Below, piece by piece: positions 50,486 to 58,834 of a stretch of 64,000 nucleotides of DNA. Source of the DNA: Calothrix sp. 336/3 (lineage in GTDB: Bacteria; Cyanobacteriota; Cyanobacteriia; Cyanobacteriales; Nostocaceae); NCBI RefSeq assembly GCF_000734895.2, contig NZ_CP011382.1:5248700-5312699 (forward strand), read 5' to 3'. The notes under the pieces were generated by a model that did not search any database, was not told the DNA's origin, and saw only the letters and a program-made list of their open reading frames with translations. The position numbers and the translations under genes are program-made. Every line of letters starts with the position of its first letter. Positions within the stretch are counted from its first letter, which is position 1.

Positions 50486-51346
50486 ATGTCTACTGGTAAA
50501 AAACTGCGAAATCTTCTACAAAAACCGGAAATTATTGTCATTCCTGGGGTGTACGATTGTTTAAGTGCAAAACTTGTGGAAAAAGCAGGTTTTGAGGTGA
50601 TGGCGACTAGCGGTTTTGGGATTGCTGCATCTACCCTTGGTTTACCAGATTATGGTTTTCTGACGGCTACAGAAATGCTCTACAGTGTGAGCCGAATTGC
50701 TCAATCTGTACATCTACCACTAATTGCAGATATGGATACAGGTTATGGCAATGCTTTAAATGTTATGCGATTAGTTAAAGATGCCATACAAATTGGTCTA
50801 GCAGGTATTATTTTAGAAGACCAAGAATTTCCTAAAAAGTGCGGACACTTTGCTGGTAAAAGAGTTATTCCTATGGAAGAACATACCGCCAAAATTCGCT
50901 CTGCGGTGGCAACACGGGGGGATAATGATTTAGTTATTATTGCTCGCACAGATGCCCGGGCAAATTTAGGATTAGATGCAGCAATTACTCGTGGTTCAGC
51001 TTATATAGAAGCTGGCGCAGATGTGTTGTTTGTAGAAGCTCCACAGTCCAAATCAGAATTACAAACGATTGCTGCGGCTTTTCCAGATGTTCCTTTAGTT
51101 GCAAATATTGTCGAAGGTGGAAAAACTCCCCAAATCACAGCTATGGAATTACAAGAACTAGGTTTTAAAATTGTCTTTTTCCCCCTCACCACTCTACTTG
51201 CTGTCACCCAAACTATGACTTTATGCTTAGAAAAAATTAAACAGGAAGGTACAACAGCTAGTTTGTCAGGTTTAGTGGATTTTCAAGATTTTCAGGAATT
51301 AATGGAAGTTCCTAAATATTTACAAATGGAACAAGAATATCGTTAA
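50486..51346 (+). CDS. Isocitrate lyase/PEP mutase family enzyme
   Basis: The 286-residue TIM-barrel enzyme has TSGFGIAASTLGLPDYGFLT (substrate phosphate loop, near 41-60), Mg-binding Asp82 and Asp84 in ADMDTGYG, and Glu111-Asp112 in LEDQEFPKKCGH. Lys-Lys-Cys-Gly-His (117-121) is the isocitrate-lyase-type catalytic loop with Cys119. That favours a C-C lyase such as a methylisocitrate lyase or oxaloacetate decarboxylase relative rather than a true PEP mutase. Cyanobacteria normally lack a glyoxylate shunt, and malate synthase is not nearby, so the substrate remains open. It is transcribed alone. Confidence 0.88.
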   Translation: MSTGKKLRNLLQKPEIIVIPGVYDCLSAKLVEKAGFEVMATSGFGIAASTLGLPDYGFLTATEMLYSVSRIAQSVHLPLIADMDTGYGNALNVMRLVKDAIQIGLAGIILEDQEFPKKCGHFAGKRVIPMEEHTAKIRSAVATRGDNDLVIIARTDARANLGLDAAITRGSAYIEAGADVLFVEAPQSKSELQTIAAAFPDVPLVANIVEGGKTPQITAMELQELGFKIVFFPLTTLLAVTQTMTLCLEKIKQEGTTASLSGLVDFQDFQELMEVPKYLQMEQEYR

Positions 51347-51356
51347 AATATTGCTT

Positions 51357-51551
51357 TTATGATGATATTTTTTCCTCAATACTGGATAATTTAATTTTAT
51401 CGTCACAACTCTCAAATATTGATAGGCTGCAATCAACTAATTGATGGGCAATTGGCATATTATCTGATAACGGTAATAGCTCATATCTATCTATTATTTT
51501 AGTAGCAAAGGAGGATAGAGAATAGTTATCAGATGTGCTAGCAAACTTCAT
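51357..51551 (-). CDS. Possible small hypothetical protein, 64 residues
   Basis: The frame encodes a peptide starting MKFASTSDNYSLSSFATKII, with no recognised domain, signal or membrane helix. It lies in the 324-base gap between two plus-strand genes and reads the opposite way. Base composition is AT-rich like its surroundings. It may be a real small gene or chance. Support is weak; only conservation in relatives would decide. Confidence 0.25.
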   Translation of the reverse strand: MKFASTSDNYSLSSFATKIIDRYELLPLSDNMPIAHQLVDCSLSIFESCDDKIKLSSIEEKISS

Positions 51552-51670
51552 ACTCCTGAAACTGGTAATTGATAACTACTTTAGCCAATATCAATCTATA
51601 AACAGGTGCATCTATGTACATAATCAGGTTACGGTGGTGATAGAGTGAAGTTAATTTAAGAAGTGTTTTA

Positions 51671-52894
51671 ATGCGTCCAAGTTTATATATTCCTCCCATG
51701 GAGGAAGAAACCAGTAACCAGATAACTACTGTCAATGATAAAAAAAAGTTATTGTCCAAACAAATAATTGTCCTAGGGTGGGAACTCTTTTTAGCTTTAC
51801 CGTTGGGTTTATTGCTTTCGTGGTTCCAACTTGGGGGTATTACTTGGATATTTGGGGGTATTACTTCTGGGGTTGTTGTTCTCCAAACCTACCGCCTATT
51901 ATATGGACAGACTCCGAAACCCAACCGCATCACCCGTAAAATTGGACTAGTTTTAGTGGGGATGACAATTGGTGCAGCAAATGCTCATAGTAACTGGATG
52001 GATATTGCTGCCGACATTCCAGTATTTATTTGTTTGACTATATTCCTATTGTTGTGCGGTAGTCTAATTGGTTACATTTACTCGCGCCTAAGTCAAGTAA
52101 ATTTGCTGACAGCGATGTTAGCTACTACTCCTGGAGGTGTGGGAGTTATGGCTGCGATCGCGGCTGACTATAACAAGAATGTCCCCCTGGTAGCTTTAGT
52201 GCAAGCAATGCGTGTCACCTCAGTTGTCTTTTTTATACCAATAGTTGCACGCGTATTTACCAGCGAATCCATACAAACACAGCCTAGTTCTTTGACAGAT
52301 GGATTATTTCGTCTTAACTTGTTTCAGTTAGAACTTTTGGTATTGGCATTAATTTTTACTGCTGGTGTTGTATATATTGCAACTCGACTAAAAATTCCTG
52401 CGGCTCCTTTTTTTGCTGCATTAGTTACAGGGATGGTATTTAATCCCTTGCTAGATAGTTTTTCCTTGGGTTACGAGATAAATTTTACACCCCCCGTACT
52501 GGTTAAAGTTATTGGTCAAATCCTCTTAGGTATCACAATTGGTGAATATTGGGGAGAAAAACCAACTTTGAGCAAACGTACTATTTACTACGCAATTTTA
52601 TCCGTATTGATGACTTTAGCTGTCGGGGCGATCGCTGCAACTTTAGCATGGTACTTTACTTCCTGGGATTGGTTAACTTGCCTGCTAGTAACTGCTCCTG
52701 GAGGTTCTGCGGAAATGATTTTAGTGGCTTTAGCCCTCGACCATGACGTGAAAATTATTACCATTGGGCACTTAATTCGGCTAATTGCGATTAACTGTTC
52801 TTTACCCCTGTGGCTATACTTATTTCGTCGCTTTGAAGAACAATCGGATGAAAATCACCCAGTCTTTGGGGGAGTGAAAAGGCAAGAAGTTTAA
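51671..52894 (+). CDS. AbrB family membrane transporter (duplicated fold)
   Basis: The 407-residue protein has about ten membrane helices in two similar halves. Each half carries a marked loop: LLATTPGGVGVMAAIAADYN in the first and LLVTAPGGSAEMILVALALD in the second. This is the AbrB-duplication type once annotated putative ammonia monooxygenase, although it is a membrane transport-type protein and not an oxidase. E. coli AbrB is a relative. The first 25 residues are polar (MRPSLYIPPMEEETSNQITT) and face the cytoplasm. An internal ATG at codon 10 is a possible alternative start. The substrate is unknown. It is convergent with the small DUF6737-type gene. Confidence 0.88.
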   Translation: MRPSLYIPPMEEETSNQITTVNDKKKLLSKQIIVLGWELFLALPLGLLLSWFQLGGITWIFGGITSGVVVLQTYRLLYGQTPKPNRITRKIGLVLVGMTIGAANAHSNWMDIAADIPVFICLTIFLLLCGSLIGYIYSRLSQVNLLTAMLATTPGGVGVMAAIAADYNKNVPLVALVQAMRVTSVVFFIPIVARVFTSESIQTQPSSLTDGLFRLNLFQLELLVLALIFTAGVVYIATRLKIPAAPFFAALVTGMVFNPLLDSFSLGYEINFTPPVLVKVIGQILLGITIGEYWGEKPTLSKRTIYYAILSVLMTLAVGAIAATLAWYFTSWDWLTCLLVTAPGGSAEMILVALALDHDVKIITIGHLIRLIAINCSLPLWLYLFRRFEEQSDENHPVFGGVKRQEV

Positions 52895-52917
52895 TAATTA
52901 CTAATTTACTATATATC

Positions 52918-53154
52918 CTAGGTTTGTGATTGAGATTCCATTTGCTCTAAAATCCCGCTTTCCTTCACGAATCTGGGGTAAATTAGTAAAAAGAAAATCA
53001 TCCATATCGAGACGGGAATTGCCACTAATACTGTTAGCCATATCAATTTACTAATTAGCCAACTCCCAGTAATTAATATGATTCCTGTCAGCAAGATTGA
53101 CCAAGGTTGACACCACCAAGGTTTATATTGCCAAATAGTTTTTTCTTTAGACAT
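52918..53154 (-). CDS. Small membrane protein, DUF6737-like
   Basis: From the start at 53154 (MSKEKTIWQYKPWWCQPWSI, 78 residues) the protein has a conserved-looking Trp-rich head and two membrane helices (LLTGIILITGSWLI and LTVLVAIPVSIWMIFFLLI). A longer frame starting at 53211 adds 19 hydrophobic residues before this motif and is less likely. The YKPWWCQPWSI motif is what I associate with a family of small cyanobacterial/plastid membrane proteins (DUF6737, from memory). The function is unknown. It is convergent with the AbrB-type gene. Confidence 0.7.
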   Translation of the reverse strand: MSKEKTIWQYKPWWCQPWSILLTGIILITGSWLISKLIWLTVLVAIPVSIWMIFFLLIYPRFVKESGILEQMESQSQT

Positions 53155-53310
53155 GATGGGAATTGTCATGGTGAGACATATTCTTATAATTATTGAATAA
53201 TAGTATCTCACCTAGGTAAATTAGGGCGCAGTTCTATTGCTGAAATTGAATATTCTCGGAGCATTGTCTAGCTCGTCAGACGCTCAGGTATTGACTTTGT
53301 GGAAAATCCC

Positions 53311-53757
53311 TCAAATTGGAGAACTTCCTGGTGACTTGTTTTCAGATTCCTTTTTCCTCGGAATGGAAAGTAATAATAATGCTGCGAGTTCCAATACTAG
53401 GGCAGCAATGGCAGTTGAAGTCAGTTTGAGTAACCAACCGTCTTCTGCACCAAATAACCCTGCGACACCACTTAAATAGGCAGAAATAATATCCGTAAAA
53501 TCAATTGCCACACAGGCAACTAAGAGCATTTTTACATTGCTTTGACTGGCTAATACAACAAGCACAGAAATCACAATATCCCTGATTGCCCAAGCTCGAA
53601 TGGCATAGGGCATTTGGGGATTGGAGGATAGGGAAATTCCAACTTCCTCCATAAACCAATTTGGGTTCGCATATCCAAAAGCACTTAGACTGAATCGAAT
53701 AATACACATCAGTCCTATCAATAAAGCAATGTACCAGATTTGTCCTCTCATTTTCAC
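53311..53757 (-). CDS. Small integral membrane protein, four helices
   Basis: The 148-residue product has hydrophobic helices at about 7-24 (IWYIALLIGLMCIIRFSL), 53-70 (AIRAWAIRDIVISVLVVL), 78-97 (MLLVACVAIDFTDIISAYLS) and 112-133 (LTSTAIAALVLELAALLLLS). It has a charged C-terminus (RKKESENKS). No family is recognised. The AWAIRDIV and CVAIDFTDII stretches have charged residues within helices. It lies directly downstream of the amidase gene on the same strand (60-base gap), so cotranscription is plausible. Confidence 0.72.
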   Translation of the reverse strand: MKMRGQIWYIALLIGLMCIIRFSLSAFGYANPNWFMEEVGISLSSNPQMPYAIRAWAIRDIVISVLVVLASQSNVKMLLVACVAIDFTDIISAYLSGVAGLFGAEDGWLLKLTSTAIAALVLELAALLLLSIPRKKESENKSPGSSPI

Positions 53758-53817
53758 TTTTAGTAGTGCATTTTTTAGGAATCCATCTAGACATTAACAT
53801 TGAGGGGAATCAAGGTG

Positions 53818-54759
53818 CTAACCAATGAGCTTTTGCCAAGTAACCGGACCGATTATCCCGTCAGCATATAAGCCATTTTGCTTCTGAAAGCGTTGTAAGG
53901 CTAATTGAGTTTGGGGTCCATACACACCATCAATCTCCACCCCAACACGGTGTTGTAAATAGCGAACTAGGGGACCTCCAGCATGGTTTGGTCGGATAAT
54001 TCGTTTTGCCAAAATCAAATTAATAATTTTCCAAGTTGTGTCACCCGCAGCACCAGTGACTTGCAAACCCACAATTCTTTGGAATTTTTCAATTGCAGAT
54101 TTAGCCGCGATGTTAATGGTATTATCTTCTACCAACGGCTTATTATCTTTATCTGTAATCTTCAAGCGATTTAAGGCTCGTTTTAATCTGAGATTAGTAG
54201 AATCTGGGTTTTCTTCCTCATCGGATACTGCTCTGACAGGAGTACTAGGTAATTTACCAGTTAAACCTTTGACAATAGCATTCGCGATCGCCTCCGAGTT
54301 ATACAAATTCATATCTTTCTGAGAATCGATAAAACAGCCTTCCACCAAAATCGCTGGCATATCCGTATTCCGCAGAACAAATAAGTGGGTACCACTCTTG
54401 ACACCACGATTAAAAAAGCCAATCTTGACCAATTCGTCTAACACTGGTTTGGCTATCTTACGGGAAGTTTCACTAATAGCAAATACTTCTGTCCCATTCG
54501 CCTGTCCATTAAAAGCATTGAAGTGAATCGAAACGTAAATATCTACCCGATTAATGTTCGCAGTATTACATCTTCTGCGGAGGGAATCCCCGACACTAGC
54601 ACCATTTTTTGGTAGACAATCAATCACCTCATGTCCTAAAGCACGGAGTTTATTCATCACTCTCGTACCGACATCTAGAGTTAGATTATCCTCAAAACGG
54701 ATACCTTTTGCTCCTGTGTCTGGAGGGCAATTATGTCCAATATCAATACCAAATTTCAT
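53818..54759 (-). CDS. N-acetylmuramoyl-L-alanine amidase with two peptidoglycan-binding domains
   Basis: In the 313 residues an Amidase_3 domain comes first: MKFGIDIGHNCPPDTGAKGI with zinc His9, Glu23 in RFEDNLTLDVG, SIHFNAFNGQANGTEVF and the catalytic Glu of ILVEGCFID. Two PG_binding_1 domains follow (about 190-250, and 255-313 with GGPLVRYLQHRVGVEIDGVY and GLYADGIIGPVTWQKLIG). It cleaves the MurNAc to L-Ala bond. It starts directly with the first strand of the catalytic domain and has no signal peptide, unlike AmiC-type amidases. It may act after lysis, during septal junction formation by an unusual route, or be a former phage endolysin. Confidence 0.9.
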   Translation of the reverse strand: MKFGIDIGHNCPPDTGAKGIRFEDNLTLDVGTRVMNKLRALGHEVIDCLPKNGASVGDSLRRRCNTANINRVDIYVSIHFNAFNGQANGTEVFAISETSRKIAKPVLDELVKIGFFNRGVKSGTHLFVLRNTDMPAILVEGCFIDSQKDMNLYNSEAIANAIVKGLTGKLPSTPVRAVSDEEENPDSTNLRLKRALNRLKITDKDNKPLVEDNTINIAAKSAIEKFQRIVGLQVTGAAGDTTWKIINLILAKRIIRPNHAGGPLVRYLQHRVGVEIDGVYGPQTQLALQRFQKQNGLYADGIIGPVTWQKLIG

Positions 54760-55133
54760 GATTTATCTCCCAATAACCCGACTATTTTTGACAACTATAA
54801 ATACTATTTTGTCATTTAATTTATATTGCTTGACTGACGAGAATTCATAAATATTTTGCAATAACTACTTTGACTTTTACAGCCATTCTCAATAAATCAT
54901 ATCTTGCCAATAAATATAATCATTAACAATTACCAACTCATGCCATAAGTATTTTATCTAAGATAATCTGCCGACAGTCCATGATAGAATATCGCCGAGC
55001 AACTGTCTATTGCCACCCAGAACAAAATTAAGATTTTTGACCAAAATTAGATATTGAACTCCTGCTTTTGTAATTAATTAGTAATCTATCAATTCGATTT
55101 TGTCAAAACGAAAATAGGTAAAAAAAGATACTT
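54760..55133. other. 374-base divergent intergenic region
   Basis: An AT-rich gap between the divergent amidase and SGNH hydrolase genes, holding both promoters. No repeat, hairpin with T-tract or RNA gene was seen. Confidence 0.4.
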
Positions 55134-56747
55134 ATGACATCAGTAACGATAAAACAACGTAACGGCGATCAAATACCGAAGGATGTGCAAATTCGGAATG
55201 ACACCCGTAAACCAGTCATGGATCCGACCCTAGGGATTCCGGTAAAAATCGAGAAAGTTGGTACACCCATCAATCGACTTGTGGCGATCGGGGATTCTTT
55301 GACCCACGGTTTTCAAAGTGGAGCAATTTACTACACCCGTCTTTCCTATCCAGCAATTATTGCCAGGGAGTTAGGTTGGCGAGATTTTCGGTATCCCACC
55401 TATGAAAGTCCGCAAAATGGCATACCTTTAAATTTAGAAAGCTTGGCAAGGAATTTAGGACAGAAGTATGGAAACAAAATTAATTGGTGGAATCTGATTA
55501 CTACAACTTTGTCCTTGCGCCAATATTTGGGTGTGATTGAAGATTATTGGGAGCGGGGTGCAGGTTCTAGCTATCCAGTCGAAAACCAAATAAATCATAA
55601 TTTGGCGGTATATGGTTGGGACTTACGCAACACTATTTCCCGAAATGCAGATATTTGCTTAGATATACTGCGAAAAAACCCCGGTAAAAACGATTTTCTG
55701 CGGCAAGTTGTCACAAACCATAATGAACGGGCAGCTATACGGGTGTTAAATGCAGCCAGGGATGCTAATAAAAAAGCTTTGTCGCCCCTACAAGCAGCTG
55801 CGGTATTAGGTTCCCAGGGAAATGAGGAAACAGAAGGAATTGAAACTTTAATCGTTCTAATTGGCTCTAATAATGCCTTAGGTAGCGTTCTTACCTTTAA
55901 TGTGGCTTGGAGTGGAGATGGTTATGATGACATGGTTATTAACGATAAATATACCGTCTGGCGACCAATGCACTTTAAGGCAGAGCTAGATATTTTAGTG
56001 AAAGAAATTAGAAACATCCGTGCCCGTCATGTGATTTTCGGTACGGTTCCCCATGTGACGATCGCCCCCTTTGCGAAGGGTGTGGGAGAAAAAGTGCGTC
56101 GGCGATCGCGGTATTTTCCCTATTACACTTTGCCCTGGATTAAAGATGAAGATTTCAATCCCGAAAAACATCCCCACCTTCTAGAAAATGAAGTGCGGGC
56201 GATCGATAGCGCCATCGACCAATACAATGACTATATTGCCGATGCTGTCCAACAAGCCCGGATTGAAGGTAAAGATTGGTACTTGTTTGAAGCCGCAGGA
56301 TTACTAGATCGCCTTGCCTCACGACGTTATATTGAAGACCCAGACGCTAGACCAGACTGGTGGGACGAAGTTGGGGGAGAGTATAAGTTACCACCAGAGC
56401 TAGAAGCGTTGTCACCCGTACCTACCTCGCGTTTTTATCGTGCAGGGGCGCAAGGACGCACCCAGGGGGGTTTATTTTCCCTGGATGGGATTCATCCCAC
56501 CACCATTGGTTACGGGATTATGGCGCAGGAAATCATTAAAATTATGCAGCTTGCAGGAGTCAAATTTTACGACAAAGACGGCACAACAGAACGCCAAGGA
56601 GAAGTCAAAGTCGATTTTCAACGCTTAATTAGTGAGGATAGTTTGATTACCGAACCACCGAGAATTCAAGAAAATGTTTTGGAGTGGATAGGTGGTATAG
56701 ATAAAAACTTTAATCTCATTAGTGGAATGCTGACTAGAAACTTCTAG
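55134..56747 (+). CDS. SGNH/GDSL-family hydrolase, 537 residues
   Basis: Block I is VAIGDSLTHGF with nucleophile Ser55 (GDSLTHG 53-59). The oxyanion Asn lies in IVLIGSNNALG. The catalytic Asp451 and His454 are in SLDGIHPTTIGYGIMAQEI. At 537 residues it is much longer than a typical 200-250-residue GDSL enzyme because of insertions between the blocks. No signal peptide is visible; the polar N-terminus begins MTSVTIKQRNGDQIPKDVQI. It should be an esterase or acyl/acetyl hydrolase, perhaps on lipid or polysaccharide. It is divergent from the amidase gene. Confidence 0.83.
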   Translation: MTSVTIKQRNGDQIPKDVQIRNDTRKPVMDPTLGIPVKIEKVGTPINRLVAIGDSLTHGFQSGAIYYTRLSYPAIIARELGWRDFRYPTYESPQNGIPLNLESLARNLGQKYGNKINWWNLITTTLSLRQYLGVIEDYWERGAGSSYPVENQINHNLAVYGWDLRNTISRNADICLDILRKNPGKNDFLRQVVTNHNERAAIRVLNAARDANKKALSPLQAAAVLGSQGNEETEGIETLIVLIGSNNALGSVLTFNVAWSGDGYDDMVINDKYTVWRPMHFKAELDILVKEIRNIRARHVIFGTVPHVTIAPFAKGVGEKVRRRSRYFPYYTLPWIKDEDFNPEKHPHLLENEVRAIDSAIDQYNDYIADAVQQARIEGKDWYLFEAAGLLDRLASRRYIEDPDARPDWWDEVGGEYKLPPELEALSPVPTSRFYRAGAQGRTQGGLFSLDGIHPTTIGYGIMAQEIIKIMQLAGVKFYDKDGTTERQGEVKVDFQRLISEDSLITEPPRIQENVLEWIGGIDKNFNLISGMLTRNF

Positions 56748-57181
56748 CTAGTTGTCCATCGCATTAATTTTGATAGTTTGTAGTCAGGGCATCTCTTTAC
56801 TTTCTTTGCGGGTAGGCTTGCCCTCGTCCTAAAATCAGAGAGCGAGACGCTCCCACTACATATTTTTAGCTATCAGAATTGATGCGATGAACCACTAGAT
56901 TCCCCCAGCAAATGGGGAACATGACGCACCCAAGGGGCAGCAGCTACATGTCTCAAACTTTTCACACATCTGAATAACAGTCCTTTCCCTAGAGATAAAC
57001 TCGGTTTCGTGGAATTAGCCACTGAGTAAAAGACTCTTTCTGAGATGGGAAAAACCAAAAACCGTAGTAAGCAACAGTTTCTTATCTCTTTTTAATATTC
57101 GGGGAGAAATTTCAACTTACCATCAAAATTTAGTAGGAACCGATACAATTTAGAAGTAGGGAGAGACGAGGAGATATACAG
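56748..57181. other. 434-base intergenic region with dispersed-repeat remnants
   Basis: A repeat-like stretch (about 56797-56862) contains GAGCG-AGA-CGCTC (56840-56852) followed by CCACTACAT. A 61-residue minus-strand frame (56873-57058) has unusual composition and no clear start signals, so it is not called. A gagacgaggaga purine tract precedes the gshA GTG start. Confidence 0.45.
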
Positions 57182-58318
57182 GTGCTGTTAAAAGGCTTTG
57201 AAGTCGAGATGTACACAGGCACACCGGAGGGTGATATCGTCGGTCTCTCCGACAAGATTACCGCTTCTTTGGATGGTTTTGTGCGGGAACCGGACAGTCG
57301 GAATGTGGAGTATACAACCCAGCCCAGGCACGGTTACGAGCAATTATTGTGTGAATTACTGCGTCCCCGTTTGGCGTTGCGCCAGTATCTGCAACAATTG
57401 GGTAATTATACTTTAATTCCAGGTAGTACTTTATCCTTAGGTGGAAGCGATCGCTTTCATCGTTCTGACCCCCAAAATCCCTACCATGATTATATTGAGC
57501 AGACCTATGGCACAAAGGTTGTCACTGCTAGTATTCATATTAATGTGGGTATTGCAGACCCAGAAGTATTAATCCGAGCTTGTCGGGTTATCCGCATGGA
57601 AGCGCCTCTATATCTGGCTCTGAGTGCTGCTTCTCCTTTCATTGATAGCGAAACTACGGGTTATCATTCTACCCGTTGGGGGATTTTTCCCCAGACACCT
57701 ACCCGTGTTCCCTTATTTGCTAGCCATGGAGATCATATTCGCTGGGTTGAAGAACAGTTAACAGCTGGTACGATGCAAAATGTGCGGCATTTGTGGACTT
57801 CGGTACGTCCGAATGGCGATCGCCGTCCCTATGATTTGAACCGTCTAGAGCTACGTATCTGTGATTTAGTTACCGATCCCATCTCTTTGCTGGCAATTAC
57901 AGCTTTACTGGAAACTCGATTATTACAAATCATTGATAATCCCCAGATAGATCCCTTAGTTGATAGCACTTTCTCCCCTACAGAATTAATTACCCTGTGT
58001 GCAAATAATGAAATTGCCGCCGCAACTTCTAGCCTGGATGCAGAATTAATCCACTGGCAAGACGGCAGAAAAATTCTGGCACGGGATTGGATTCAGGAGC
58101 TTTATACTACAGGGTGGGCGATCGCTAAACAACAAGGTTTCAGCTGTTTCCTTTCACCTTTGCAAAAAATCCTCCGCGAGGGTAACGAAGCTCAACAATG
58201 GTTACAGTTGTACGGGGTGGGTGTGAGCGCTCGCAGTGTCTTAACCCAAGCTATTAATAGTATTCACGAACGGGAAATGGAACTAGAAGACAAAATTTGT
58301 TCTGGTGTGGTTTCCTAG
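57182..58318 (+). CDS. gshA: Glutamate-cysteine ligase, cyanobacterial type
   Basis: The enzyme makes gamma-glutamylcysteine, the first step of glutathione synthesis. The 378-residue product starts at GTG (57182), 8-12 bases after a gaggaga Shine-Dalgarno. It reads LLKGFEVEMYTGTPEGDIVG, REPDSRNVEYTTQPRHGYEQ, TASIHINVGIADPEVLIRAC and RRPYDLNRLELRICDLVTDP. These match the cyanobacterial GshA family (TIGR02048), distinct from E. coli GshA. Downstream, on the same strand, is a small unknown gene and then cbiD. Confidence 0.9.
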   Translation: MLLKGFEVEMYTGTPEGDIVGLSDKITASLDGFVREPDSRNVEYTTQPRHGYEQLLCELLRPRLALRQYLQQLGNYTLIPGSTLSLGGSDRFHRSDPQNPYHDYIEQTYGTKVVTASIHINVGIADPEVLIRACRVIRMEAPLYLALSAASPFIDSETTGYHSTRWGIFPQTPTRVPLFASHGDHIRWVEEQLTAGTMQNVRHLWTSVRPNGDRRPYDLNRLELRICDLVTDPISLLAITALLETRLLQIIDNPQIDPLVDSTFSPTELITLCANNEIAAATSSLDAELIHWQDGRKILARDWIQELYTTGWAIAKQQGFSCFLSPLQKILREGNEAQQWLQLYGVGVSARSVLTQAINSIHEREMELEDKICSGVVS

Positions 58319-58418
58319 GTTTGATAGTGTGGGTAAGATGACAGGGGAGCAGGTGACAATGTGTTTTTGATATTCACAATCACCTGTACCCTATTATTCA
58401 TTACCCAATTTTGCAATT

Positions 58419-58718
58419 ATGAATAGTTCGATTGGTAAACGACTAGAACAATATACCCAGAAACGCCCCCAGGAAGTATTATTAGTCACTGCTGAGATTG
58501 AGGGAGAGGAAGACCAAATTGTTATTTTTAAAGGTTTTTCAAGTTCTTTGACGCGCCCTACTGCCTTTGATGCAGAGATACCAGTATTACCAGATACGGG
58601 GAAAATTATCAATATTGATATTGCTTTAAGTCCCTATAATCCAGATAAACCAGCTTATATTCAACAGGGTTTGACGGAAGAGGAAATATTAGAAATATTG
58701 GAAAAATTGGGCATTTAA
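58419..58718 (+). CDS. Small conserved hypothetical protein between gshA and cbiD
   Basis: The 99-residue soluble protein starts MNSSIGKRLEQYTQKRPQEV and has two beta-rich stretches (LLVTAEIEGEEDQIVIFKGF; IINIDIALSPYNPDKPAYIQ). It ends with a helix (LTEEEILEILEKLGI). The order is helix, strands, helix, with no catalytic motif. I recognise no named family with confidence. It sits 100 bases after gshA and about 115 bases before cbiD on the same strand, so cotranscription with either is possible. Confidence 0.72.
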   Translation: MNSSIGKRLEQYTQKRPQEVLLVTAEIEGEEDQIVIFKGFSSSLTRPTAFDAEIPVLPDTGKIINIDIALSPYNPDKPAYIQQGLTEEEILEILEKLGI

Positions 58719-58834
58719 AAGGGTGGAAAAGTCTCCTTCGCTAATCACCTAAAAAACTCTGATAGAAACTTCACTACTTGGGTAACTTCCAGGGTAAAAT
58801 CAACTCTCTATCTTCTCTATTACCCATCATCCTA

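Noticed and set aside
56873..57058. 61-residue minus-strand frame before gshA
   Set aside because: It shows no start signal and lies in repeat-derived DNA. It has odd composition and no recognised domain.
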